DNA of 64,000 nt, taken from positions 34,878-98,877 of the forward strand of contig JAZNGW010000005.1 in assembly GCA_045576655.1 (NCBI GenBank). Direction: 5' to 3'. Positions within the stretch are counted from its first letter, which is position 1. The number at the start of each line of letters is the position of its first letter. Position numbers and translations under genes: made by a program. The notes below the pieces were generated by a model that saw nothing but the letters and a program-made list of their open reading frames with translations, did no database searches and had not been told where the DNA came from. Of this stretch, positions 1-7,321 are shown one piece after another. This DNA comes from RGIG8745 sp045576655 (lineage in GTDB: Bacteria; Bacteroidota; Bacteroidia; Bacteroidales; Bacteroidaceae).

Positions 1-69
1 AGCGACCTGGCTCAGGGCGTTTACATCATAAAGACAGAAAACATAACACATAAAATCATAAAGAAATGA
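1..69 (+). CDS. C-terminal end of a T9SS-sorted protein (partial)
   Basis: An open frame enters from the left edge and stops at 67-69. Its last residues, LAQGVYIIKTEN followed by a basic KIIKK end, have the form of the type A sorting domain (GxYxxK...KxxxK) that sends proteins through the type IX secretion system. The stop overlaps the ATG of the next gene (ATGA at 66-69), so the two are probably translated from one mRNA. The function of the missing N-terminal part cannot be known from this window. Confidence 0.7.
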   Translation, partial: SDLAQGVYIIKTENITHKIIKK

Positions 70-938
70 AGAAGAAAGTAATTCTCTCGATGTTGGCGGC
101 GGCTTTTTGCGCCCTCAACAGCATGACGCTTTCAGCTCAGGGCGTCATAGTTTACAAGACTGACGGAACTAAAATCAAGGTGCCTTACACTCTGCTCGAC
201 AGCATTGCCACCTATACCTACGAAGAGGGGCAGGACGATGCCGATGACAATGCAGAGGTGAAGGAATACACCGTGGGCGGTGTCACCTTCAAGATGATAC
301 GCGTTGAAGCCGGCACATTCCGTATGGGTTCGACTTCAGGCGATTCCGATGAACAGCCGGTGCATAGCGTAACGCTCTCATCCGACTACTATATCGGTGA
401 GACAGAAGTGACTCAGGAACTCTGGACGGCAGTGATGGGCACTAACCCCTCAAACTTCACTTCTGACTCTCAGCTGCCAGTTGAAAAGGTTTCGTGGAAC
501 GACTGCCAGACCTTCATCACTAAACTCAACTCGCTGACAGGCGCAACGTTCCGTCTGCCTACCGAGGCTGAATGGGAGTTTGCAGCCCGTGGCGGCAATA
601 AGTCGCAGGGCTACACCTATAGCGGAAGCAATACGATAGATAATGTGGCGTGGTACACAGACAATAGCAGTAGCAAGACTCACGTAGTGAAGACCAAGTC
701 GCCTAACGAGCTTGGCATTTACGACATGAGCGGTAATGTGTGGGAGTGGTGCCAGGACTGGTATGGCAGTTATTCTTCTGCAGCAGTGACCGACCCGCAG
801 GGTGCTTCGTCAGGCTCCTCTCGTGTCTATCGTGGGGGTAGCTGGGGCAACTACGCTACCTACTGTCGCTGCACGAATCGCGACTACACGCCGACGTACA
901 CGGTCTACATCCTCGGCTTGCGCCTCGTTTCTCAGTAA
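66..938 (+). CDS. DGR target: secreted FGE-sulfatase/C-type lectin-fold protein
   Basis: 290 residues. Residues 1-25 form a signal peptide (KKK, hydrophobic core, cleavage near SAQ). A short linker containing KTDGTKIKVPYTLLDSI follows, then a formylglycine-generating-enzyme-like (SUMF/C-type lectin fold) domain from about residue 70 to the end, with the family motifs FRMGS, TEVTQELW, RLPTEAEWEFAARGG and GNVWEWCQDWY. These domains here are binding scaffolds rather than enzymes. The last 41 residues (VR, 811-935) align with a template repeat at 2506-2633, and 14 base differences all fall on template adenines. The invariant frame RGGSW...CRC...LGLRLVSQ holds the variable residues. The start overlaps the preceding stop by ATGA. 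There is no T9SS tail of its own, because the variable region ends the protein. The ligand is unknown. Confidence 0.93.
   Translation: MKKKVILSMLAAAFCALNSMTLSAQGVIVYKTDGTKIKVPYTLLDSIATYTYEEGQDDADDNAEVKEYTVGGVTFKMIRVEAGTFRMGSTSGDSDEQPVHSVTLSSDYYIGETEVTQELWTAVMGTNPSNFTSDSQLPVEKVSWNDCQTFITKLNSLTGATFRLPTEAEWEFAARGGNKSQGYTYSGSNTIDNVAWYTDNSSSKTHVVKTKSPNELGIYDMSGNVWEWCQDWYGSYSSAAVTDPQGASSGSSRVYRGGSWGNYATYCRCTNRDYTPTYTVYILGLRLVSQ
811..935 (+). repeat. DGR variable repeat (VR)
   Basis: 125 bp at the 3' end of the target gene, ending just before the stop codon. It aligns with the template at 2506-2633 over its full length. The 14 substitutions are all at template A (to T, G or C), and one AAC codon is missing from the AAC-AAC-AAC run. 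The last 24 bases (912-935) are identical in both copies and nearly free of adenine, as expected for an initiation-of-mutagenic-homing (IMH) segment. Confidence 0.95.
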
Positions 939-962
939 CTTCCTCTTAAAAAAATAAGAATA

Positions 963-1045
963 ATATCCGCCACTGGCAGGGCTTTATTACAGGAGCGCTC
1001 CAGATGAAAAGGGGCGCGACAATAAGCCCTGCCAGTGGCGGATAT
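963..1045. repeat. 22-bp perfect inverted repeat (hairpin/cruciform) just after VR
   Basis: 963-984 and 1024-1045 are perfect reverse complements (22 bp) around a 39-nt loop that itself contains the 10-bp palindrome GGAGCGCTCC at 993-1002. It begins 28 bp after the VR end. In the Bordetella phage DGR a hairpin/cruciform just downstream of the IMH promotes retrohoming, so this may be its counterpart. There is no T-run after it, so it is a poor intrinsic terminator. A role in translation or decay of the mRNA is possible instead. Confidence 0.75.
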
Positions 1046-1066
1046 GGAAATAATGTGTAGATAATT

Positions 1067-1528
1067 ATGGAAATAAAAATTTTTAGCGTTCATGCTCTTG
1101 CTGCTGACGATGAGTTGGAGGAGGTAAACAAGTTCTTGCGCTCGCATCGGATATTGCAAGTTGATAAGACTTTTTCTTCGGAAGGCGGATATTGGAGCAT
1201 TCTTGTGACATATCAGGAGCAAGGTGCGACAAATTCCAGTGGCGGGACAGATGTGCACCGAAAGCAAAAAGTGGATTATAAGGAAGTGCTTTCGCCTGAG
1301 GCTTATTCCCGATTTGAACATATGAGAGGTGTGCGTGGCGAATTGGCGCGTAAAGAGGGATTGGCTGCTTTCATGATATTCTCGGACAGGGAACTTGCGA
1401 AAATTGCAGAACTGGAGGAGGTGGACGTAGAGTCTCTTAACGCTATTCAAGGGATTGACGACAAGAAGCGGCAGAAATATGGACGGTATTTCCTTACAGT
1501 TGCAGATATAGATGAAGCGGGTGGGTAA
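1067..1528 (+). CDS. DGR accessory protein with HRDC-like domain
   Basis: 153 residues, no signal peptide. The N-terminal 60 residues (MEIKIFSVHALAADDELEEVNKFL region) are of a type not recognised as a named domain. From about residue 73 the chain matches an HRDC fold: LSPEAYSRFEHMRGVRGELA, then AAFMIFSDRELAKIAE, then a NAIQGIDDKKRQKYGRYF end. HRDC modules bind single-stranded nucleic acid in RecQ and RNase D, and HRDC-type proteins are described as one class of DGR accessory factor in place of the five-helix Avd. It lies between VR and RT, and its last 17 bp overlap the RT gene, so the two are translationally coupled. A role as nucleic-acid partner of the RT is inferred from position and fold. 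Confidence 0.8.
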   Translation: MEIKIFSVHALAADDELEEVNKFLRSHRILQVDKTFSSEGGYWSILVTYQEQGATNSSGGTDVHRKQKVDYKEVLSPEAYSRFEHMRGVRGELARKEGLAAFMIFSDRELAKIAELEEVDVESLNAIQGIDDKKRQKYGRYFLTVADIDEAGG

Positions 1529-2501
1529 TCTTATGCCTCTGATTACTGCGCCTGACAATCTTCGGGAGGCGTTTCTGCTTGCAGCTCGTGGCAAGTCATC
1601 AAAGGAAGAAGTCAGGAGGTTTAGGGAAAATCTTGATGAAAATCTATTGAGGATGGCAGAAGAACTAAATGCAGCCACGTATGACTTTTCCAGATATCGC
1701 CAGTTTATGGTGTATGAACCCAAGCCGAGAGTGATTAATGCAGCTCCGTTTGTAACGAGGGTGGCTCTTCAGGCAATGATGCGCGTTTGCCATAATATTT
1801 TCGACGATTACCAAATTTTTGATAGTTACGCCAGTAGGGTGGGGAAGGGTACGTATAAGGCTTTGGAGCGGGCGCGTCAGTATGCAAGGCGGTACCGGTG
1901 GTTTGCAAAGCTTGATGTTAAGAGTTATTTTGCGTCAATAGACCATTACGTGATGATGCGAATGTTGTGCCGGTTGTTTAAGGATAATGTCCTTTTAGAA
2001 AATTTCCAGAATATTATTGACAGCTATTCTGTGGAACCACATAAGGGACTGCCCATTGGTAACCTTAGCAGCCAGTATTTTGCGAATCATTATTTATCTG
2101 TTGCAGACCGTTATGCAAAGTCCAATGGCGTGAAGGCTATGGTCAGGTATATGGATGATGTGTTGTTCTTTGGTGATGACAAGTCTTTGCTGATTCGTCA
2201 AATGAATGGTTATGCAAAGTTCGTGACAAGCGAACTTCTGCTCAAACTGCATGTTCCGGTAATCAATAAAACGCATCATGGAGTGCCGTTCTTGGGCTAT
2301 GTGATCTATGGCGACAAAATGAGGCTGAATGCAAACAGCAGACGCCGTTTCAGACGCAGGATGGGCATGATGTGTGAAAGTGTTGACACAAATTCATTGC
2401 CCGATGATATGTATAATGCAAATTTTGTGGCGATGTTGTCGTTTGTGCAAAAGGCGGATTCTTTGGGATTCCGCAAAAAAGTCTTCGGAATGCTTTCGTA
2501 G
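1512..2501 (+). CDS. DGR reverse transcriptase
   Basis: 329 residues. The order of retroviral-type RT motifs is clear: FAKLDVKSYFASID (catalytic Asp near 135), GLPIGNLSSQYFAN near 180-191, and the YMDDVLFFGDD active site near 213. The IGxxxSQ form of motif 4 (instead of QG) is the signature that separates DGR RTs from group II intron and retron RTs. No maturase or endonuclease domain is present, as usual for DGRs. The annotated ATG at 1512 lies inside the accessory gene; an ATG at 1533 is an alternative. The stop is only 4 bp before the template repeat. The enzyme would copy the TR transcript with A-specific infidelity. Confidence 0.95.
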   Translation: MKRVGNLMPLITAPDNLREAFLLAARGKSSKEEVRRFRENLDENLLRMAEELNAATYDFSRYRQFMVYEPKPRVINAAPFVTRVALQAMMRVCHNIFDDYQIFDSYASRVGKGTYKALERARQYARRYRWFAKLDVKSYFASIDHYVMMRMLCRLFKDNVLLENFQNIIDSYSVEPHKGLPIGNLSSQYFANHYLSVADRYAKSNGVKAMVRYMDDVLFFGDDKSLLIRQMNGYAKFVTSELLLKLHVPVINKTHHGVPFLGYVIYGDKMRLNANSRRRFRRRMGMMCESVDTNSLPDDMYNANFVAMLSFVQKADSLGFRKKVFGMLS

Positions 2502-2505
2502 AGTG

Positions 2506-2633
2506 CAGGCTCCAATCGTGTCAATCGTGGGGGTAGCTGGAACAACAACGCTACCAACTGTCGCTGCACGAATCGCAACAACAACACGCCGACGAACACG
2601 AACAACAACCTCGGCTTGCGCCTCGTTTCTCAG
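2506..2633 (+). repeat. DGR template repeat (TR)
   Basis: 128 bp starting 4 bp after the RT stop. It carries 14 AAY (Asn) codons in the frame of the target protein, including three AAC-AAC-AAC runs, the arrangement that maximises outcomes of A-to-N mutagenesis without creating stop codons. It is not itself translated as part of a gene. The final 24 bases match VR exactly; identity ends after CTCAG, where TR continues CTCAGCC and VR goes to the stop codon. Confidence 0.95.
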
Positions 2634-3105
2634 CTCAGCCTCTCGGTTCAGAAAAAGAGGAAGAACAGAAGGCATATCCAGTCCTTTTCTTGTGAAAAGG
2701 CAAATGTGGCGGGTTAGGTCGCCGTTTAAGAAGAATTTAGTAGGGGCTGTCCGAAAGATTCTTCTTTTTGTCGGACACCAATAAAAAAGAAAGGGACTGT
2801 GTCAAAATGAAAATTTGCTGCACTGTGCCATGTTCATTTTGACCTGCCTCTAAAACGCTCCAATAGTTCCATCCGTAGGGTGCGGATCTATGTGTCCGCC
2901 CTAATACGCTTCGCAGAAGATATGAAAAAAGCGAAGAGTTTTGTTATTCGCGCTTCGGCGGAGTTTAATTCACGCTTCGTCACGAATTGATTCACGCTTC
3001 GTCGCGAATACATTTGCTCTTCGGCGCGAAGTTGAGAGTTGTGGGCTTTTTTAATGAAAATGGTGCGAAATGACGTTTTCCGCAGTTTGCGGACAACAAA
3101 AAATA
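2634..3105. other. Non-coding region between DGR and dnaG
   Basis: No credible gene. Two inverted repeats follow the TR: GTCCGA at 2749-2754 with TCGGAC at 2771-2776, and GTCAAAATGAA at 2801-2811 with TTCATTTTGAC at 2833-2843. Either may end or stabilise the DGR transcript, but neither has a good T-run on the plus strand. A four-unit 22-bp palindromic array occupies 2947-3034. Confidence 0.6.
2947..3034. repeat. 4 x 22-bp palindromic tandem array
   Basis: Four consecutive 22-bp units start at 2947, 2969, 2991 and 3013. Units 2 to 4 contain the inverted core TTCGnnnCGAA (for example TTCGTCGCGAA); unit 1 is degenerate. The consensus is close to TTCACGCTTCGTCGCGAATT. There are no spacers and no coding frame. 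The pitch of about two helical turns suggests a protein-binding array or a series of small hairpins. Confidence 0.7.
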
Positions 3106-3147
3106 AAGAAGCACCAATCTGTCGGGGAGGACGGGTTGGTGCTTCTT
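3106..3147 (-). terminator. Intrinsic terminator of dnaG
   Basis: AAGAAGCACCAA (3106-3117) and TTGGTGCTTCTT (3136-3147) form a perfect 12-bp stem that overlaps the dnaG stop codon. On the minus strand it runs into TATTTTTTG. Confidence 0.8.
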
Positions 3148-5308
3148 ATTTCACGAATACGCGGTCGCCGAGGAGTTTGGCAAGTTCGCGCTGTATGTTG
3201 CTGAGTGTGATGTATTGCTGCATGACCTCGTTGCAATGCTCAGGGTCGGAGGTGACGGACGGGTCGGTGAGCAGTTTGGAAACGGTGCGAAGCTCGTTCT
3301 CGATGTATGTGTACTTGTAGTCGAGAAGGAGGCGTGCGATAGTGCTTGTTGCATTGTTCGCATCGTTGTCAGCATCCTCGTTTTTCTTTTCTTCCGACTT
3401 GCTCAAGTGGTACTGCTCGCTGAGAAGGTTGGCTGCCTCTCGGCTGATTTCGAGCGAGGGGTTGTATAGCAGATGCCTGCTTGCGGAGAAGTTGGATGCT
3501 GTGGAATGTGCGGCAAGGTCGGTGAGCATCTGGGCATAGAGCGGCGAACGGAACTGAAGTCCGTCGTTAGCGAGCTCGCTCTCGACGTATTGGGCAATAG
3601 TAATCTCGATATCTTTGTCTTCCTCATCCTTGATGGTTATCTTTTGCTCGCCGTGGCGCGCAATGATTGCCATGATGAGGCGTTCGAGTCCGATGAATCG
3701 TGCTTCCTCCTTAGATGTCTTTGTGGCAAAAAAATGTGCTTCTTCGCCGAAAGGAGGGCGCTCGGCTGGTTCCTCTGGCGGAGGCAGTTCGCCCGTCTCG
3801 GCAGGTATGTTGTCAGGCGGAAAGTCGGAAGGTGCGTAGTTTGGGTCGAAAGGCGGAATGTCTTCGGGAGCGGGTGGGGGAGGTGGCACTATGCCGTCGT
3901 TGGCATGTGCTAAATTGCTTTCCCTTTGTTGCTGGTTGCTTTCCTGTAGTTTCTGCCGCTCTCTTTCGCGTTCTTTCTCTTTGCGGATGCGCTCAAGCTC
4001 TTCCTTGCGGTTCTTGTCAGTTTCGCGGATGAGCATGAGTTCATCAACTCCGAGAAGTTCGCTGCATTCGTGCAAGTAAGTGGAACGGACAATCTCTTCG
4101 GGAATGACGGAAATGCTGCGCACGATGTCCTTGATGAGCTGTGCTCGCTTGAGCGGGTCGCGTCCGGCATCGCCTATGAGAAGATTCGTTTTGAAGATGA
4201 TGAAGTCGGTTTGGTTGGCTTCGACATATTGGCGAAACTCCGTGGCGTTGTGCTTTCGCGCAAAACTATCGGGGTCGTCGCCGTCGGGAAGGAGAAGTAT
4301 TTTAACGTTCATCCCCTCGGCAAGGAGCATGTCGGTGCCTCGGAGGGCGGCGTGTATGCCGGCGCTGTCGCCATCGTAGAGCAGTGTGATGTTGGATGTG
4401 AAGCGATGGAGCAGACGAATCTGCGCTTCGTTGAGCGCCGTTCCGGAGTTGGCCACGACGTTTTCCACTCCGCACTGGTGCATGGAGATTACATCGGTGT
4501 AGCCTTCGACCATGTAGACGCGGTCTTCCTTGACGATGGCTTTCTTTGCTTGAAAGATGCCGTAGAGTTCGTTGCTCTTATGGAATATTTCGGATTCTGG
4601 GGAGTTGATATACTTCTGACTCACTCCCTTGGTGCGTGCATCGAGCACTCGTCCGCCGAAGGCCGTTACTTTGCCGCTTACGGAGAACCAAGGGAACATG
4701 ACCCTTCCCCAGTACTTGTCGCGCAGCGTGCCGTCGTCACGGCGGTAGCACAAACCTGTCTTGACGAGGTAGTCTTCCTTATAGCCTTTCTTCTTCGCTT
4801 CCTTCGCCATAGCGTCGTTCTGCGATAGGCAGAATCCGAGACGGAACTTTTCGATGATGTCGTCGCGGAAACCGCGCGAACGGAAGTAAGCGAGGCCTAT
4901 GGCACGCCCGTCCTGATGGTTAAGCATCGTCTGGTGGAAGTAGTTGCTTGCCCACTCGTTTACGGCAAACATGCTCTCTCGTTCGCTCTGACTTTGCTTT
5001 TGGGCATCGGTAAGTTCGCGCTCCTTGACTTCGATGCCGTATTTCTTTGCGAGGAATTTAAGTGCTTCGTAATAGGTGAGTTGCTCCTGCTCCATGATGA
5101 AATGGACGGAGTTGCCTCCTTTTCCGCAACTGAAGCATTTGCAAAGTCCTTTTGCGGGGGAGACATAGAACGACGGCGTTTTGTCGTCGTGGAATGGACA
5201 CAGTCCTTTATAGCTTGCACCAGCTCGGCGCAAGGTGACATATTCGGATACGACGTCAACGATGTTTGCCGCATCGATAATTCTGTCTATGGTGGACTGA
5301 TCGATCAT
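3146..5308 (-). CDS. dnaG: DNA primase
   Basis: 720 residues. It makes the RNA primers for DNA replication at the fork with DnaB. The N-terminal zinc ribbon is complete (C37, H40, C58, C61 in CPFHDD and CKCFSC). The catalytic core follows with the TOPRIM acidic motifs EGYTDVI, YDGDSAG and PDGDDPD, and a C-terminal helical region would bind helicase. A low-complexity stretch near residues 430-530 (charged RKEKERERER, then a proline-rich PPPPPAPEDIPPFDPN segment) separates core and C-terminal part; this linker is longer than in E. coli DnaG. Transcription is toward the DGR, ending in the terminator at 3106-3147. The 62-bp gap to folE suggests a shared operon. Confidence 0.97.
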   Translation of the reverse strand: MIDQSTIDRIIDAANIVDVVSEYVTLRRAGASYKGLCPFHDDKTPSFYVSPAKGLCKCFSCGKGGNSVHFIMEQEQLTYYEALKFLAKKYGIEVKERELTDAQKQSQSERESMFAVNEWASNYFHQTMLNHQDGRAIGLAYFRSRGFRDDIIEKFRLGFCLSQNDAMAKEAKKKGYKEDYLVKTGLCYRRDDGTLRDKYWGRVMFPWFSVSGKVTAFGGRVLDARTKGVSQKYINSPESEIFHKSNELYGIFQAKKAIVKEDRVYMVEGYTDVISMHQCGVENVVANSGTALNEAQIRLLHRFTSNITLLYDGDSAGIHAALRGTDMLLAEGMNVKILLLPDGDDPDSFARKHNATEFRQYVEANQTDFIIFKTNLLIGDAGRDPLKRAQLIKDIVRSISVIPEEIVRSTYLHECSELLGVDELMLIRETDKNRKEELERIRKEKERERERQKLQESNQQQRESNLAHANDGIVPPPPPAPEDIPPFDPNYAPSDFPPDNIPAETGELPPPEEPAERPPFGEEAHFFATKTSKEEARFIGLERLIMAIIARHGEQKITIKDEEDKDIEITIAQYVESELANDGLQFRSPLYAQMLTDLAAHSTASNFSASRHLLYNPSLEISREAANLLSEQYHLSKSEEKKNEDADNDANNATSTIARLLLDYKYTYIENELRTVSKLLTDPSVTSDPEHCNEVMQQYITLSNIQRELAKLLGDRVFVK

Positions 5309-5369
5309 GTTGAGTGTTTAAAGTTTAAAGTTGAGTGTATGAGGGCTTTCAACATTAGACATTCAACCT

Positions 5370-5942
5370 TCAACTGTGTGTAAATATGCTGTTGAGTATT
5401 TCTTGGCGGAGTTGTTTGTCCGTCTGGAATACTCCTGAATAGTCTGATGTGATGGTGGTGGCTCCTTGTTTTTCCACTCCACGCATTTGCATGCATAGGT
5501 GTTGCGCTTCGATAACAACCATAACGCCTAACGGATTGAGCGCTTCTTGTATGCACTGGCATATCTGAGTAGTGAGGCGTTCCTGCACTTGCAGGCGATG
5601 CGAGAAAATATCTACTACACGAGGGATTTTGCTCAGTCCTGTAATGTAGCCGTTAGGGATGTATGCCACATGAACCTTGCCGAAGAATGGAAGTATGTGA
5701 TGCTCGCAGAGCGAGTAAAACTCTATGTCCTTGACGGTGATAGGTTGTGAGTAGTCTTCCTTGAATTTTGCGGAGTTGAGTACAGCCAACGGATCCATGT
5801 CGTAACCGCGTGTGAGTTCGGCTAATGTCTTCGCCACTCTTTCGGGGGTCTTAAGGAGTCCTTCTCGTTCAGTGTTCTCGCCGATCAACTCCAGCGTTTG
5901 TTTGCAATTGGCTTTAAGCAATTCTATGTTTTCAGTCTGCAT
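5370..5942 (-). CDS. folE: GTP cyclohydrolase I
   Basis: 190 residues, cytosolic. It converts GTP to 7,8-dihydroneopterin triphosphate, the first step of folate synthesis. Family signatures are clear: LLKTPERVAKTL, the zinc-binding SLCEHHILPFFGKVHVAYIP region, SKIPRVVDIFSHRLQVQERL, and a C-terminal EAQHLCMQMRGV with the third zinc Cys. Length is normal for the short bacterial form. It lies 8 bp after the SPOR-protein gene, in a minus-strand run DUF1599-DoxX-tpiA-SPOR-folE that I recall as conserved in Bacteroidales. Confidence 0.97.
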   Translation of the reverse strand: MQTENIELLKANCKQTLELIGENTEREGLLKTPERVAKTLAELTRGYDMDPLAVLNSAKFKEDYSQPITVKDIEFYSLCEHHILPFFGKVHVAYIPNGYITGLSKIPRVVDIFSHRLQVQERLTTQICQCIQEALNPLGVMVVIEAQHLCMQMRGVEKQGATTITSDYSGVFQTDKQLRQEILNSIFTHS

Positions 5943-5950
5943 GCCGAATT

Positions 5951-6415
5951 TTATTCCTTTACGTAAATTTCGCTCGGTACAATCATTGCACTTCGTGATA
6001 CGGCTCTGACTTTGTTGAGATATTCAAGAGCCTCGTCTCTATTCTTGAAGTCTCCTACACGGCATACCCATTCAGGGTTGTTGTATATGGTGTAGGTATC
6101 TAAGTCGAAGAGTTTTTTGATTCTTTCTCCTGCTTTTCTTGCTTCAGCTTCGTCTGTGCGAGTGTTTCCGCCTTTAAATACCTGTATTCTGTAACCACGT
6201 CTTTTTACCCTCATCCGACTATTGTTATTGTCGTCGTCTGATTTCTCAGTAGGGATAAATTCACCATTGACGATTTTTGTCAGCAATGCGTCCTGGTGTA
6301 TTTTTACCATGCCTTGTCCTTCTGCAACTTGCTCAATCTGGTCCATAAACTTCTGTGCAGAAGCAAACGTTGCATAAACGAACAGACAAACAGAAAGTGT
6401 TAGTATTCTTTTCAT
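5951..6415 (-). CDS. Secreted SPOR-domain protein
   Basis: 154 residues with a signal peptide (MKRILTLSVCLFVYATFASA, cleavage near SAQ). The C-terminal half, from about residue 70 (RRGYRIQVFKGGN...VGDFKNRDEALEYLNKVRA), is a SPOR domain, which binds denuded peptidoglycan glycan strands at division sites. The N-terminal part has no named domain. The gene sits between tpiA and folE. A periplasmic cell-wall role is inferred; the protein has no catalytic domain. Confidence 0.85.
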   Translation of the reverse strand: MKRILTLSVCLFVYATFASAQKFMDQIEQVAEGQGMVKIHQDALLTKIVNGEFIPTEKSDDDNNNSRMRVKRRGYRIQVFKGGNTRTDEAEARKAGERIKKLFDLDTYTIYNNPEWVCRVGDFKNRDEALEYLNKVRAVSRSAMIVPSEIYVKE

Positions 6416-6453
6416 ATCAGCGGGTTGAAAGTTAATTCATTTGAAAACACTTT

Positions 6454-6495
6454 GTCCATGCGGCGATATGCTTGTTGCTTTGTCGCCGCACGGAC
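6454..6495 (-). terminator. Hairpin after tpiA
   Basis: 6454-6466 and 6483-6495 form a 13-bp stem with one mismatch (GTCCATGCGGCGA with its complement). It lies between tpiA and the SPOR gene. The T-run on the minus strand is weak, so it may be an attenuator or processing site rather than a full terminator. Confidence 0.4.
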
Positions 6496-6533
6496 TGAAG
6501 TGAATGCTTTAATCTTGAGGAATAAGACTAAGC

Positions 6534-7292
6534 TTATTTCCAAGCGTCGATGATGCCCTTGAAGTCAGCTACAGCAAGTGACGCGCCACCGATAAGACCA
6601 CCGTCGATGTTAGGTTTAGCGAAGAGTTCAGGAGCGTTTGAAGCCTTGCAAGAACCACCGTAGAGGATTGAAGTGTTGTCAGCAACCTCTGCGCCGTACT
6701 TTTCAGCAACGACTGAACGGATATAAGCGTGTATCTCTTCTGCCTGCTCTGATGTAGCAGTCTTGCCTGTGCCGATAGCCCAGATTGGTTCGTAAGCGAT
6801 TACGATATTGGCAAACTCCTCAGCAGAGAGGTTGAATACTGAGCCTTCGAGTTCAGCCTTGCACACTTCGTTCTGCTTGTTAGCTTCGCGCTCTTCGAGA
6901 GTTTCGCCGATGCAGAAGATAACCTTCAAGCCGTTAGCGAGTGCGAGAAGAACCTTCTCCTTAAGGATTTCTGGAGTCTCGTTGTAGTACTCGCGACGCT
7001 CTGAATGGCCGAGGATAACGTATTCTGCACCTGTTGACTTAACCATTTCTGCAGAAACCTCACCTGTGTATGCTCCGCTTGCCTTGTTAGCGCAGTTCTC
7101 AGCGCCAAGACCGATAACGTTGTGGTCGATGATGTCAGAAACCTTTGCAAGGTGGATGAATGGAGTACAGATTACAACGTCGCAGTTTGGCTTGTCTGCT
7201 GCAAGAGCAGCGTTGAGTTCAGTTGCGAGTGCGATACCTTCCTGAAGATTCTTGTTCATCTTCCAGTTGCCGGCTACAATTTTCTTTCTCAT
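6534..7292 (-). CDS. tpiA: Triosephosphate isomerase
   Basis: 252 residues, normal for the family. It interconverts dihydroxyacetone phosphate and glyceraldehyde 3-phosphate in glycolysis. Visible motifs are the substrate-binding NWKMN at residues 8-12, the catalytic His in ILGHSERR, the catalytic Glu in AYEPIWAIGTG, the flexible loop WAIGTGKTA, and the phosphate-binding GGSC and GGLIGGASL. It is 29 bp downstream of the DoxX gene on the same strand. Confidence 0.98.
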   Translation of the reverse strand: MRKKIVAGNWKMNKNLQEGIALATELNAALAADKPNCDVVICTPFIHLAKVSDIIDHNVIGLGAENCANKASGAYTGEVSAEMVKSTGAEYVILGHSERREYYNETPEILKEKVLLALANGLKVIFCIGETLEEREANKQNEVCKAELEGSVFNLSAEEFANIVIAYEPIWAIGTGKTATSEQAEEIHAYIRSVVAEKYGAEVADNTSILYGGSCKASNAPELFAKPNIDGGLIGGASLAVADFKGIIDAWK

Positions 7293-7321
7293 TTTAGTTT
7301 GTTTTAATTGTTAAACTTTGG

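Noticed and set aside
811..935. A second VR or remote target in this window
   Set aside because: I looked for the invariant RGGSW...CRC...LGLRLVSQ block and the 24-bp 3' end; only the one VR and the TR contain them.
932..1723. Long minus-strand open frame (263 codons) opposite the DGR accessory gene
   Set aside because: It is antisense to two well-supported genes, spans the inverted repeat and has no protein-like pattern of its own.
2374..2784. Open frames across the template repeat on both strands
   Set aside because: The region is an RNA template with a periodic AAC pattern; the frames there have poly-Thr/Arg composition and no start context.
2749..2843. Insertion-sequence remnant after the DGR
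   Set aside because: The inverted repeats recall IS ends or terminators, but no transposase fragment or target duplication is visible.
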